Source: Flavobacterium sp. xlx-214 (GTDB taxonomy: Bacteria; Bacteroidota; Bacteroidia; Flavobacteriales; Flavobacteriaceae). From it: DNA of 64,000 bases. Made by a program: the position numbers and the translations under genes. Of the stretch, positions 25,437 to 33,078 are shown piece by piece. Below the pieces are notes generated by a model. It saw only the letters and a list, made by a program, of their open reading frames with translations. It made no database searches and was not told where the DNA came from. The stretch is taken from assembly GCF_013874595.1 (NCBI RefSeq), contig NZ_CP059431.1, positions 1,240,001-1,304,000 of the forward strand, given 5' to 3'. Numbering within the stretch: position 1 is the first letter of the stretch; each line of letters begins with the position of its first letter.

Positions 25437-25712
25437 TTACTAGTAACAATGTTGCTGTATTTACGGCTATCTATAGTGCCTATATATACAACTCTAAACT
25501 GGTAAGTTGTTTTTTCTATCTTTATAGTTAAGCACATTCATTCTAAAGCACAAGAACAAGCCTTAATGCGGTTGCAAACACAGTATGACATTGCTGTAAC
25601 TGCTATTAATAACAACGAGCAATTAACCTACGAAGAAAAGCAAATAGCTTTAAAACAAGAAAAAGAAAACTTTAAACGCATGAAAAAAGGATTTCAAGGT
25701 AGTAGCTTTTAA
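25437..25712 (+). pseudogene. Possible gene remnant (48-residue open tail)
   Basis: The frame ending TAA at 25710-25712 encodes about 60 residues with a protein-like composition (hydrophobic VFSIFIV, then a charged helix running through YEEKQIALKQEKENFKRMKK), but it has no ATG before 25566 and a stop lies just upstream; an ATG-started frame from 25435 closes after 23 codons in another phase. This looks like the C-terminal part of a small membrane-anchored coiled-coil protein whose front has decayed. The 48-residue ORF 25566-25712 could still be real. Confidence 0.35.
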
Positions 25713-25781
25713 TTCAAGGCAACATCTTTCGTCTATCATCTATTTTCTATTATCTTTTCTCTTTCATCTCAAAAAAACAAT

Positions 25782-25789
25782 TATATTTG
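25782..25789 (+). promoter_or_regulatory. -7 box for the riboswitch-receptor transcript
   Basis: TATATTTG is an exact TAnnTTTG match about 10 bases before the TPP aptamer, so the RNA would begin at the aptamer. No clear TTG is found at -33. Confidence 0.6.
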
Positions 25790-25799
25790 CATCGTCTCA

Positions 25800-25866
25800 A
25801 AGGGGTGCCCTACGGCTGAGATCATACCCAAAGAACCTGGGCAGGTAATGCTGCCAAGGGAAATGA
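25800..25866 (+). promoter_or_regulatory. TPP riboswitch (THI element)
   Basis: The conserved parts of the thiamin pyrophosphate aptamer are in order: AGGGGTGCC (25801-25809), GGCTGAGATCATACCC with the CTGAGA core at 25816-25821, GAACCTGGGCAGGTAATGC and the closing AAGGGAA at 25857-25863. It precedes a TonB-dependent receptor gene by about 105 bases. A weak hairpin (about 25884-25906) with T-run 25913-25919 may be the expression platform. With TPP bound, receptor synthesis should drop. Confidence 0.93.
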
Positions 25867-25971
25867 ACAAACACTATATGAGTGCACGCATTGGTTGCTG
25901 TTCGTATCATCATTTTTTATTAATCTAAACAAAATAAATGCCCCCTTTTATTTGTAAAATATTTTTTACGA

Positions 25972-28149
25972 ATGAAAATTCATTATTTGTTATTACCTAT
26001 TGCCAGCACATTGCTATCGGCTACTGTACAGGCACAAATAACACAACCTAAAGACACAATAAGCGATGAAACTTTAGACGAAGTTTTAATACAAGCGGTA
26101 CGTGCCAACAAAAAAACGCCCATGGCTTTTTCTAACTTAACCAAAGAAGAAATTGCCAAGAAGAACTTAGGGCAAGATATACCGGTGTTAATGAACTTTA
26201 TGTCATCGGTAGTTACTACAACCGATGCTGGTAACGGCGTAGGCTACACAGGTATTCGTGTGCGTGGTAGCGATGGTACGCGTGTAAACGTAACCCTAAA
26301 TGGTATACCGTATAACGATGCCGAATCGCACGGATCGTTTTGGGTAAACATGCCCGATTTTGCTTCGTCATTAGAAAACCTTCAGTTGCAACGTGGCGTA
26401 GGTACCTCAACCAACGGCTCGGGTGCGTTTGGCGCCAGTTTAAACTTGTTAACCAATGCGTATTCAGATAAAAGCTCGGGCGAAATATCCAATTCCTTTG
26501 GTAGTTACAATACGCGCAAACACACGGTTAAGTTTTCAACAGGATTGATGAACGATGCTTTTGAGTTATCGGGTAGGTTATCGAACATTCATTCGGATGG
26601 ATATATTGACAGAGCCGAATCTGATTTGAAGTCGTACTTTTTACAAGGTACTTTTGTTGATGGTAAAACATTGATTAAAGCATTGGCTTTTGGTGGAAAC
26701 GAAAAAACATATCAAGCTTGGAATGGTATTGAGGATAAAGAAATACTAAAAAACAATCGTACCTATAACCCTTCTGGCGAATATATCGATGCAAATGGTG
26801 TGGTACGCTATTATGATAACGAAACCGACAATTACAATCAAAACCATTATCAATTGCATTGGAACCAACGTTGGAATACCTATTGGAACACCAACTTTGC
26901 CTTACATTTAACCACTGGTATTGGCTATTACGAGAACTATAAGGTAAACCAGAAATTAGCCGATTACGGTTTAAAGTCAATCATGGTGAACAATGAGGAA
27001 ATTAAAAAGGCAGACATCATTCGTCAAAAATTTCTTAAAAACAATTTCTATGGTTTTACCTTTTCTTCCAACTATAAAAAAGATCAGTTAGATGTTATTT
27101 TTGGGGGTGCTGCTAATAAGTATGAAGGCGATCATTATGGTAAAATACTATGGGTAAGCCAACCTGTTGCTTATAATTACAATCAACAATATTATTTTGA
27201 TCAATCAACTAAAACCGATGCTAATGCCTTTGTAAAAGCTACCTATACGTTAAAAGATCAATGGGTTTTATACGGCGATTTACAATTGCGTAATGTTACC
27301 TACAAAGCAAACGGAGATGATACAGGCTTGGTTGATGATCGTTTCAACTTTTTCAATCCTAAGGCAGGTGTTACTTATTTAATTAACGATGAGCAGCAGG
27401 GTTATTTCTCATATGCACGTGCGCACCGCGAACCTAACAGAACCGATTACGAAGCAGGTAGCCCAAAACCCGAACAATTAAACGATTTTGAGCTGGGTTG
27501 GAAGTTAAACACCGATAAATTAAAAGTAAATGTGAACGGATATTATATGCGTTATAAAGATCAGTTGGTTTTAACGGGTGCATTGAATGATGTAGGATCG
27601 GCTATTAGAGAAAACAGTGGCGATAGTTACCGTTTAGGTTTAGAAATAGATGGAGCCGTTGCTTTACACAAAAAGTTTATTTGGAGCCCAAGTATTAGCA
27701 TAAGCACCAATAAAAATATCGACTTTAAAGCTCATATCGACGGGAGCATTCAAAACCTTGGCAACACCAATATTGCTTTTTCGCCCAATGTAGTCGCTTC
27801 AAACGCGTTTACGTTTTTACCAAAAGAAAACATATCCGTTAGTTTGTTAACCAAGTTTGTTGGCGAACAGTTTATGGGCAATACCGATTCTGATTTCTCA
27901 AAACTAGATTCTTATTGGACAAACGATATTCACTTCAGTTATGCATTAAAAACCAAAAAATGGTTTCAAAGCATCAACTTCAATGTAATGCTGAACAATA
28001 TCTTTGATGTTAAATACATTTCAAACGGATTTTATTACACCTATGATGACAATTGGACTACACCAGACGTAACCACCACTATTGAAGGTGCAGGTTATTA
28101 TCCACAAGCGCAGTTTAATATTTTAGCAGGTGTATCTTTGATTTTTTAA
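25972..28149 (+). CDS. TonB-dependent receptor, predicted thiamin uptake
   Basis: A 725-residue outer-membrane protein: signal peptide (about residues 1-22, ending VQAQ), a TonB-box-like ETLDEVLI at about residues 33-40, a plug domain (GYTGIRVRGSDGTRVNVTLN through GAFGASLNLLT, about 45-165) and a 22-strand barrel ending in a hydrophobic residue stretch, LAGVSLIF. The TPP riboswitch in its leader ties it to thiamin. Rodionov and co-workers predicted such riboswitch-controlled receptors (omr1) as outer-membrane thiamin importers in Bacteroidota. Unlike many, it has no pnuT or thiamin kinase gene next to it. Confidence 0.88.
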   Translation: MKIHYLLLPIASTLLSATVQAQITQPKDTISDETLDEVLIQAVRANKKTPMAFSNLTKEEIAKKNLGQDIPVLMNFMSSVVTTTDAGNGVGYTGIRVRGSDGTRVNVTLNGIPYNDAESHGSFWVNMPDFASSLENLQLQRGVGTSTNGSGAFGASLNLLTNAYSDKSSGEISNSFGSYNTRKHTVKFSTGLMNDAFELSGRLSNIHSDGYIDRAESDLKSYFLQGTFVDGKTLIKALAFGGNEKTYQAWNGIEDKEILKNNRTYNPSGEYIDANGVVRYYDNETDNYNQNHYQLHWNQRWNTYWNTNFALHLTTGIGYYENYKVNQKLADYGLKSIMVNNEEIKKADIIRQKFLKNNFYGFTFSSNYKKDQLDVIFGGAANKYEGDHYGKILWVSQPVAYNYNQQYYFDQSTKTDANAFVKATYTLKDQWVLYGDLQLRNVTYKANGDDTGLVDDRFNFFNPKAGVTYLINDEQQGYFSYARAHREPNRTDYEAGSPKPEQLNDFELGWKLNTDKLKVNVNGYYMRYKDQLVLTGALNDVGSAIRENSGDSYRLGLEIDGAVALHKKFIWSPSISISTNKNIDFKAHIDGSIQNLGNTNIAFSPNVVASNAFTFLPKENISVSLLTKFVGEQFMGNTDSDFSKLDSYWTNDIHFSYALKTKKWFQSINFNVMLNNIFDVKYISNGFYYTYDDNWTTPDVTTTIEGAGYYPQAQFNILAGVSLIF

Positions 28150-28176
28150 TCTAATCAATCTTAATAATCAATAACC

Positions 28177-28207
28177 AAAAACGAGCATCGTAATGATGCT
28201 CGTTTTT
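28177..28207. terminator. Terminator after TonB receptor
   Basis: AAAAACGAGCATC (28177-28189) pairs with GATGCTCGTTTTT (28195-28207). It serves the receptor transcript and, on the other strand, the convergent lipoprotein gene whose stop is at 28208. Confidence 0.85.
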
Positions 28208-28633
28208 TTAATTATATACAGTCAACATGCTACCGTTTTGGGTAACTCGGTATTCTTTTAAAGGATATTGCGCATCGGTAGTTGGTAACCCTAAAAACAA
28301 ATTGTAAACCAAACCATCGGTACAACTACATTTTGCTTCTACACCATCTAAAGTAAGCCTAGAACAAGAACTAATTTCATGATTGGCACAAGTAGCCTCA
28401 AACGCGCGAAAACCAGTCCCTGTATTAATAACAAAAAAACCGTTAATACCGTAACCCGATATGTACACAGCATTACCCGCATATTGCAATTTATTATACA
28501 AACCTAATGTAGTATTTATAGGTACATTAACCGCTATTTCAGGTAAATAAGGATTTCTGTTATCCCATTCGTCTTTAGAACAAGAAACCAAGAACGCACT
28601 TAAACACAAAAACAATACTAAAAGTTTTTTCAT
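28208..28633 (-). CDS. Rieske-like lipoprotein with degenerate cluster motif
   Basis: A 141-residue lipoprotein (lipobox AFLVSC, Cys18) whose body resembles a Rieske domain: CANHE in the first loop and KCSCTDGLVYNL in the second, with the typical LKEYRV strand near the end. A real 2Fe-2S Rieske needs CxH and CxxH; here the spacing is CxxH and CxC and a second His is missing, so cluster binding is doubtful. ATG 28633 is preferred over the in-frame codon 21 bases upstream because it gives a compact signal peptide (MKKLLVLFLCLSAFLVSC). The greA promoter overlaps its 5' flank. Confidence 0.65.
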   Translation of the reverse strand: MKKLLVLFLCLSAFLVSCSKDEWDNRNPYLPEIAVNVPINTTLGLYNKLQYAGNAVYISGYGINGFFVINTGTGFRAFEATCANHEISSCSRLTLDGVEAKCSCTDGLVYNLFLGLPTTDAQYPLKEYRVTQNGSMLTVYN

Positions 28634-28642
28634 TGTAAAACA

Positions 28643-28673
28643 TTTGAAAAACAAATTTAATTATTTAACTTTG
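28643..28673 (+). promoter_or_regulatory. greA promoter
   Basis: TTTG (28643-28646), 19 bases, then TAACTTTG (28666-28673): a perfect Bacteroidota promoter. It starts a transcript with a leader of about 90 bases before the greA ATG. Confidence 0.8.
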
Positions 28674-28722
28674 ACATAAATAAAAAGAGAACAATATTAA
28701 CATAATAAACGTATTAGAAAGT

Positions 28723-28750
28723 AAAATCCCGTTTGTAGTGGGATTTTTTC
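28723..28750 (+). terminator. Leader terminator/attenuator upstream of greA
   Basis: AAAATCCC (28723-28730) pairs with GGGATTTT (28740-28747) and is followed by TTTTCTATTTT, a standard intrinsic terminator shape, only 22 bp before the greA start and about 45 bases downstream of the predicted transcription start. Most transcripts could therefore end in the leader. Confidence 0.7.
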
Positions 28751-28771
28751 TATTTTATAAATTGAATTAAG

Positions 28772-29248
28772 ATGAGTAACGTATCCTATTATACAGCCGA
28801 AGGTTTAAAGAAATTAAGAGATGAAATTGATCACTTAAAAAGTGTTGAACGCCCAAAAGCGTCGCAGGCAATTGCTGATGCACGTGATAAAGGAGATTTA
28901 TCTGAAAATGCTGAGTACGATGCAGCTAAAGAAGCACAAGGTTTATTAGAACTTAAAATTGCCAAGATGGATGAGGTTTTAGCAAACGCTCGTTTAATCG
29001 ATGAATCGCAATTAGATACTTCAAAAGTTTTGGTTTTATCAACTGTGCGTATTAAAAACCAAACCAATGGTATGGAATTAACCTACAAGTTAGTTGCCGA
29101 AAGCGAAGCTGATTTAAAATCGGGTAAAATTTCGGTTACATCTCCAATTGGTAAAGGTTTGTTAGGTAAACAAGTTGGCGAAATTGCTGATATTAGTGTA
29201 CCAAACGGAACATTGAAATTTGAGATCCTAGAAATAACAAGAGACTAA
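28772..29248 (+). CDS. greA: Transcription elongation factor GreA
   Basis: The 158-residue protein rescues backtracked RNA polymerase by stimulating transcript cleavage. The N-terminal antiparallel coiled coil (about residues 1-77) carries the acidic tip DLSENAEYDAAKEAQG, with the catalytic Asp-Glu pair, and the C-terminal FKBP-like domain contains VTSPIGKGLLGKQVGE. The length is normal. A terminator in its leader suggests feedback; E. coli greA also has a leader terminator (GraL). The HIT gene follows at 10 bp. Confidence 0.97.
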   Translation: MSNVSYYTAEGLKKLRDEIDHLKSVERPKASQAIADARDKGDLSENAEYDAAKEAQGLLELKIAKMDEVLANARLIDESQLDTSKVLVLSTVRIKNQTNGMELTYKLVAESEADLKSGKISVTSPIGKGLLGKQVGEIADISVPNGTLKFEILEITRD

Positions 29249-29258
29249 AACAATTGCT

Positions 29259-29645
29259 ATGAGTGTATTTACAAAAATCATTACAGGTGAAATTCCTTCG
29301 TATAAGGTAGCCGAAAACGATGAGTTTATTGCTTTTTTAGACATTAACCCTAACGCCAAAGGACACACCTTATGTGTACCGAAGCAAGAGGTTGATAAAA
29401 TTTTTGATTTAGACAAAGATGTTTACACTCGTTTAATGTCTTTCGCGTATGATGTTGCCAAAGCCATAGAAAAAGCCGTTCCTTGTAAACGTGTAGGTGT
29501 TGCCGTTGTTGGTTTAGAAGTACCACACGTACATGTACATTTAATTCCGTTACAAGATATGGACGATATGCGCTTTCAACGCAAAGCAACGTTAACGAAA
29601 GAAGAGTTTGAAGAAACCGCACAAAGCATAGCAAAACAGTTATAA
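29259..29645 (+). CDS. HIT-family nucleotide hydrolase
   Basis: A 128-residue protein with the histidine-triad motif HVHVHLIPL near the C-terminus and the FLDINPNAKGHTLCVPK N-terminal strand-loop typical of HINT-like proteins, which hydrolyse purine nucleoside phosphoramidates. It starts 10 bp after greA and shares its transcript. The physiological substrate is unknown. The stop is next to a bidirectional terminator that also ends the opposing histidine kinase gene. Confidence 0.92.
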   Translation: MSVFTKIITGEIPSYKVAENDEFIAFLDINPNAKGHTLCVPKQEVDKIFDLDKDVYTRLMSFAYDVAKAIEKAVPCKRVGVAVVGLEVPHVHVHLIPLQDMDDMRFQRKATLTKEEFEETAQSIAKQL

Positions 29646-29647
29646 TA

Positions 29648-29682
29648 AAAAAATCCCTTTAGACAAACTAAAGGGATTTTTT
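29648..29682. terminator. Bidirectional terminator HIT / histidine kinase
   Basis: AAAAAATCCCTTTAG (29648-29662) pairs with CTAAAGGGATTTTTT (29668-29682), a perfect 15-bp stem with a five-base loop. It overlaps the histidine kinase stop codon. Confidence 0.9.
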
Positions 29683-30819
29683 ATATTGTACCGAAAAAGT
29701 AGTACCCTTACCTATTTCAGATTTTAGCACTTTAATAGAACCTTTATGATATTTTTCTACAATACGTTGGGTTAAAGACAAACCCAGGCCCCAGCCGCGT
29801 TTCTTGGTAGAAAAGCCAGGTTCAAATACTTTACGAAACTGATTTTTAGGAATACCTTTACCCGTATCACTTACTAAAATTTGAATAGTGCTTTCAGTAT
29901 TTTTTAATTCAACCTTAATTTTTCCTTTACCTTTAATAGCATCAATGGCGTTTTTTACTAAATTTTCAATCGTCCAGCTATGTAAGGTTGGATTGATTAA
30001 TAAATTAACGATATCTGCATTGCTTTCAAATTCAAAATCGATTTGTTTAGAACTACGTGATTGCAAGTAATCGAATGATTTTTTGGTTTCATCTACCACA
30101 TTCAAAACTTCTAAATTAGGTTCGCTACCAATCTTAGAAAAACGATCAGCAATGGTTTGCAAACGATCCACATCTTTCTGAACCTCGGTTACAATATTCT
30201 CGTCTACATTATCCAACTTCATCAATTCAATCCACCCCATTAACGATGACAAAGGCGTACCAATTTGATGCGCTGTTTCTTTAGCCATACCTGCCCATAA
30301 TTTATTTTCAGACGACATTTTACTGGCACGAAAATAACTGTAAACCAACAAACCAAACAATACCAAAATAGCCACCAAAGCAATAGGATAATATTTTAAC
30401 TTGGTAATTAAAGAAGAGTTTCCGTAGTAAACCAACTGATTTCCACTTGGATGTTTGATTTCTATTGGTTGGTTTTGCTTTTGTAAATCGGCAAGTATTT
30501 TATATTGTAGCACCTTGTTTTCAAAGGCTTCCTCAGGCACATTAGAAACCGTTATAATACTGTCATTATTGGTGGTTAAAACCACAGGAATAGTTGTATT
30601 CTTAATTAAAATATTAGAAGGAAGTTCAATATCAGCATCTAAATCAGAAACATCACTAATTTTTTTATTTGCTTCTGCCCAAATTTCCATTTTCACACGT
30701 TCTTCGTGCTTAAATGTTTGAAAAAGCAAATAGGTATTCCAAAGAATTAAAATTAAAATTCCCAACGAAAAAAGTAAAATAAACCAACGGGTATACAAAC
30801 TTTTTTTAACTATAGACAT
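29668..30819 (-). CDS. Membrane sensor histidine kinase (orphan)
   Basis: A 383-residue protein with two transmembrane helices (about residues 12-32 and 150-172) around a short periplasmic domain. The phospho-acceptor His lies in KETAHQIGTPLSSLMGW, followed by the N box NLVKNAIDAIKG and G boxes DTGKGIP and RGWGLGLSL. No response-regulator gene is adjacent, so it is an orphan kinase. ATG 30819 (MSIVKKSLYTRW) is chosen over the in-frame codon 69 bases upstream because it places a charged N-terminus right before the first helix. Confidence 0.9.
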   Translation of the reverse strand: MSIVKKSLYTRWFILLFSLGILILILWNTYLLFQTFKHEERVKMEIWAEANKKISDVSDLDADIELPSNILIKNTTIPVVLTTNNDSIITVSNVPEEAFENKVLQYKILADLQKQNQPIEIKHPSGNQLVYYGNSSLITKLKYYPIALVAILVLFGLLVYSYFRASKMSSENKLWAGMAKETAHQIGTPLSSLMGWIELMKLDNVDENIVTEVQKDVDRLQTIADRFSKIGSEPNLEVLNVVDETKKSFDYLQSRSSKQIDFEFESNADIVNLLINPTLHSWTIENLVKNAIDAIKGKGKIKVELKNTESTIQILVSDTGKGIPKNQFRKVFEPGFSTKKRGWGLGLSLTQRIVEKYHKGSIKVLKSEIGKGTTFSVQYKKSL

Positions 30820-30917
30820 GCAGTATTGTTTTAATTGCGGTTGACAAGATACTGCTTTAAACGTTATTTTGTTGATAATATTTTGCAAAATGCATCAAAA
30901 CTAAATACGCATATACT

Positions 30918-30925
30918 TATATTTG
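30918..30925 (+). promoter_or_regulatory. -7 box of the flavin reductase gene
   Basis: TATATTTG (30918-30925) is an exact TAnnTTTG match. A start codon at 30923 would fall inside this promoter, so it supports the ATG at 30944 instead. Confidence 0.55.
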
Positions 30926-30943
30926 TTACAAACCTATTGCATT

Positions 30944-31816
30944 ATGTTAACTATTGATCCTAAAGATCTAAACCCTGTACAAACACAAGCTTATTTACAA
31001 GGTGCTGTTGGTCCAAGACCCATTGCCTTTGCAAGTACAGTTGATGAAAACGGAAATCCAAACCTTTCTCCATTCAGCTTTTTTAACTTGTTTAGTTCTA
31101 ACCCACCTATTTTGGTTTTTTCTCCATCGCGTAGGGTTCGAAACAACACCGTTAAACACACCTTATTAAATTGCGAAGCTACCAAAGAAGTAGTTATTAA
31201 CATTGCTAATTACGATATGGTACAGCAGCTTTCATTAGCATCAACCGAATATGGCGATGGTGTAGATGAGTTTGTAAAAGCGGGCTTTACCAAAGTAGCG
31301 TCAAACAAAATAAAACCTTTTCGTGTAGCCGAAAGTCCGGTTCAATTAGAGTGTAAAGTAAATGATATTATTGCTTTAGGAGATCAAGGTGGTGCAGGAA
31401 ATTTAATTATCTGTGAAGTAGTGCAAATTCATATTGCAGAACATATTTTAGACGACAAAGGCGGTATTGATCAACACAAAATTGATTTAATAGCACGTAT
31501 GGGCGGCAACTGGTACACACGCGCTACACCAGGAATGTTTGAGGTTGAAAAGCCATTAACTACCTTGGGAATTGGCGTTGATGCCATACCCGAAGAAGCC
31601 AAAAAAAGTGGTATCTTTGTAGGAAACGATTTAGGTATTTTAGGAAATGTTGAAGTTTTGCCAACAACGGAAGAAATCAATCAGTTTTTAGCAGAAAATA
31701 CTTCAATAAACGAAATAAAAGAGAACAACGAATTAATGTTTAAAAAAGCAAAAATGTTTTTAGATGCACAAGATGTTACATCGGCATGGAAAACAATTTT
31801 AGCAACAATAAAGTAA
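30944..31816 (+). CDS. Flavin reductase-like FMN-binding protein
   Basis: A 290-residue split-barrel flavoprotein. The N-terminal FMN-binding domain has the family signature GPRPIAFASTVDENGNPNLS with SPFSFFNLFSSNPP and SPSRRVRNNTVKHT; the last third is unassigned. Such proteins reduce free flavin or bind FMN for an oxygenase partner. The start at 30944 (MLTIDPKDL) is set by the -7 box just upstream. The DUF3127 gene follows after 3 bp, so the two are co-transcribed. Confidence 0.88.
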   Translation: MLTIDPKDLNPVQTQAYLQGAVGPRPIAFASTVDENGNPNLSPFSFFNLFSSNPPILVFSPSRRVRNNTVKHTLLNCEATKEVVINIANYDMVQQLSLASTEYGDGVDEFVKAGFTKVASNKIKPFRVAESPVQLECKVNDIIALGDQGGAGNLIICEVVQIHIAEHILDDKGGIDQHKIDLIARMGGNWYTRATPGMFEVEKPLTTLGIGVDAIPEEAKKSGIFVGNDLGILGNVEVLPTTEEINQFLAENTSINEIKENNELMFKKAKMFLDAQDVTSAWKTILATIK

Positions 31817-31819
31817 AAA

Positions 31820-32362
31820 ATGGAAGTTTTAGGAAGAATTAAAATGGTTGGAAACATACAAGATGTAAGTCCAACGTTTAGAAAAAGAGAATTGGTTGTT
31901 ACAACCGAAGAGCAATATCCGCAACATATTTTAATTGAATTTACACAAGACAAATGTGATTTGTTAAACCAGTTTCAACCAGGCGATCAAGTACGTGTTG
32001 GAATTAATTTAAGAGGTAGAGAGTGGACAAACCCACAAGGTGAAACACGTTATTTTAACTCAATTCAAGGTTGGAGAATCGATCGTCCACAACAAATGCA
32101 ACATCCACAACAAGGTTATGGGCAACCTCAAGGATATGGTCAGCCACAGCAAGGACAAGGCTACGGGCAACCTCAAGGTGGTGGATACGGACAGCCACAA
32201 CAAGGTTTTAACCAACAACCGCAGCAAGGGCAAGGTTACGGACAACCAAATCAAAATCCGTTTGAAAACCAAGGTAGTGGTTATGCAAACAATAACGGCG
32301 GCTTTCCACCAGCACCTAACTTTAATCAAAACGAAGAATTAGAAGACGATTTGCCTTTCTAA
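31820..32362 (+). CDS. DUF3127 protein with SSB-like C-terminal tail
   Basis: A 180-residue protein. Residues 1-90 form the DUF3127 domain (LGRIKMVGNIQDVSPTFRK ... GREWTNPQGETRYFN), which reads like an OB-type strand pattern. Residues about 92-165 are a Gln/Gly/Tyr/Pro-rich repeat region (many QPQQGQGYG-like units), and the last residues are NEELEDDLPF, matching the acidic DDIPF tip by which single-stranded DNA binding protein recruits its partners. It is the gene after the flavin reductase (3-bp gap). The SSB-like role is inferred from architecture. Confidence 0.78.
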   Translation: MEVLGRIKMVGNIQDVSPTFRKRELVVTTEEQYPQHILIEFTQDKCDLLNQFQPGDQVRVGINLRGREWTNPQGETRYFNSIQGWRIDRPQQMQHPQQGYGQPQGYGQPQQGQGYGQPQGGGYGQPQQGFNQQPQQGQGYGQPNQNPFENQGSGYANNNGGFPPAPNFNQNEELEDDLPF

Positions 32363-32386
32363 TATCTTTATAAATTAATAAATTTG

Positions 32387-32413
32387 AATCCTGAAGCCAC
32401 ACACCTCAGGATT
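32387..32413 (+). terminator. Hairpin between DUF3127 gene and aat
   Basis: AATCCTGA (32387-32394) pairs with TCAGGATT (32406-32413) and continues into a T-run that touches the aat start codon at 32419. It can stop the flavin reductase-DUF3127 transcript and also occupies the entire ribosome-binding region of aat. Confidence 0.65.
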
Positions 32414-32418
32414 TTTTT

Positions 32419-33078
32419 ATGTACCAACTTACCAAAGAACATTATTTTCCACAAGTAGAAACTGCACATTCATCGGGCATTGTTGCTTTTGGAGGTGATT
32501 TATCAACCGAACGTTTACTTTTAGCTTATAAAAGCGGAATTTTCCCTTGGTTTGAAGACGGCGAAGCCATTACTTGGTTTGCCCCAGAAGAACGCATGGT
32601 TTTGTTTTTGAATGAGGTGCGTATATCAAAATCGACTCGTAATATCTTAAATCGAAGTATTTTTAAAGTTACTTACAACGAAGCTTTTCACGAGGTAATA
32701 AAAAATTGCCAAGAAATTAAACGCAGCGGGCAATTAGGTACTTGGATTACCGATGATATGTTAGAAGCTTATACAAAACTGCACGAATTAGGTTATGCAA
32801 AATCGGTTGAAGTTTGGCAAGATGATGAATTGGTTGGTGGTTTGTACGGTATTGATTTAGGACACATTTTTTGTGGCGAAAGTATGTTTTCTAAAGTATC
32901 GAATGCTTCAAAAATTGCGTTTATTCATTTAGCTGAAAAGTTAAAAACCAAAAACTATCAATTAATCGATTGTCAGGTTTATAATGATTATTTAGCACAA
33001 TTAGGCTGTGAGGAAATTCCACGCGATTTGTTTATGCAAATTTTAAAAAAGGAAGTAAAAGTGGTTTATGAAGATTAA
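32419..33078 (+). CDS. aat: Leucyl/phenylalanyl-tRNA-protein transferase
   Basis: The 219-residue enzyme transfers Leu or Phe from tRNA to N-terminal Arg/Lys of proteins, marking them for ClpAP through the N-degron pathway. Family signatures are present: GIVAFGGDLSTERLLLAYKS, FPWF and TWFAPEERMVL, and GGLYGIDLGHIFCGESMFS. The start at 32419 agrees with family N-termini even though it follows directly on a T-run. It ends by sharing the TTAA at 33075-33078 with the convergent gene. Confidence 0.95.
   Translation: MYQLTKEHYFPQVETAHSSGIVAFGGDLSTERLLLAYKSGIFPWFEDGEAITWFAPEERMVLFLNEVRISKSTRNILNRSIFKVTYNEAFHEVIKNCQEIKRSGQLGTWITDDMLEAYTKLHELGYAKSVEVWQDDELVGGLYGIDLGHIFCGESMFSKVSNASKIAFIHLAEKLKTKNYQLIDCQVYNDYLAQLGCEEIPRDLFMQILKKEVKVVYED

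Larger units (their letters stand above)
25275..25971. other. Non-coding stretch upstream of the TonB receptor
   Basis: Nearly 700 bp that contain, in order, AT-rich spacer, the orphan hairpin at 25393-25421, the gene remnant up to 25712, a -7 box at 25782-25789 and the TPP riboswitch at 25800-25866, followed by a 105-base leader to the receptor start. No other gene is evident. Confidence 0.6.

Noticed and set aside
26216..26980. Minus-strand ORFs inside the TonB receptor
   Set aside because: Composition rich in His/Arg and Cys from reverse reading of the receptor frame; no start signal or promoter.
32090..32300. Repetitive DNA resembling a short tandem repeat array or CRISPR
   Set aside because: It is the in-frame Gln/Gly/Tyr/Pro linker of the DUF3127 protein; units are imperfect and without spacers.
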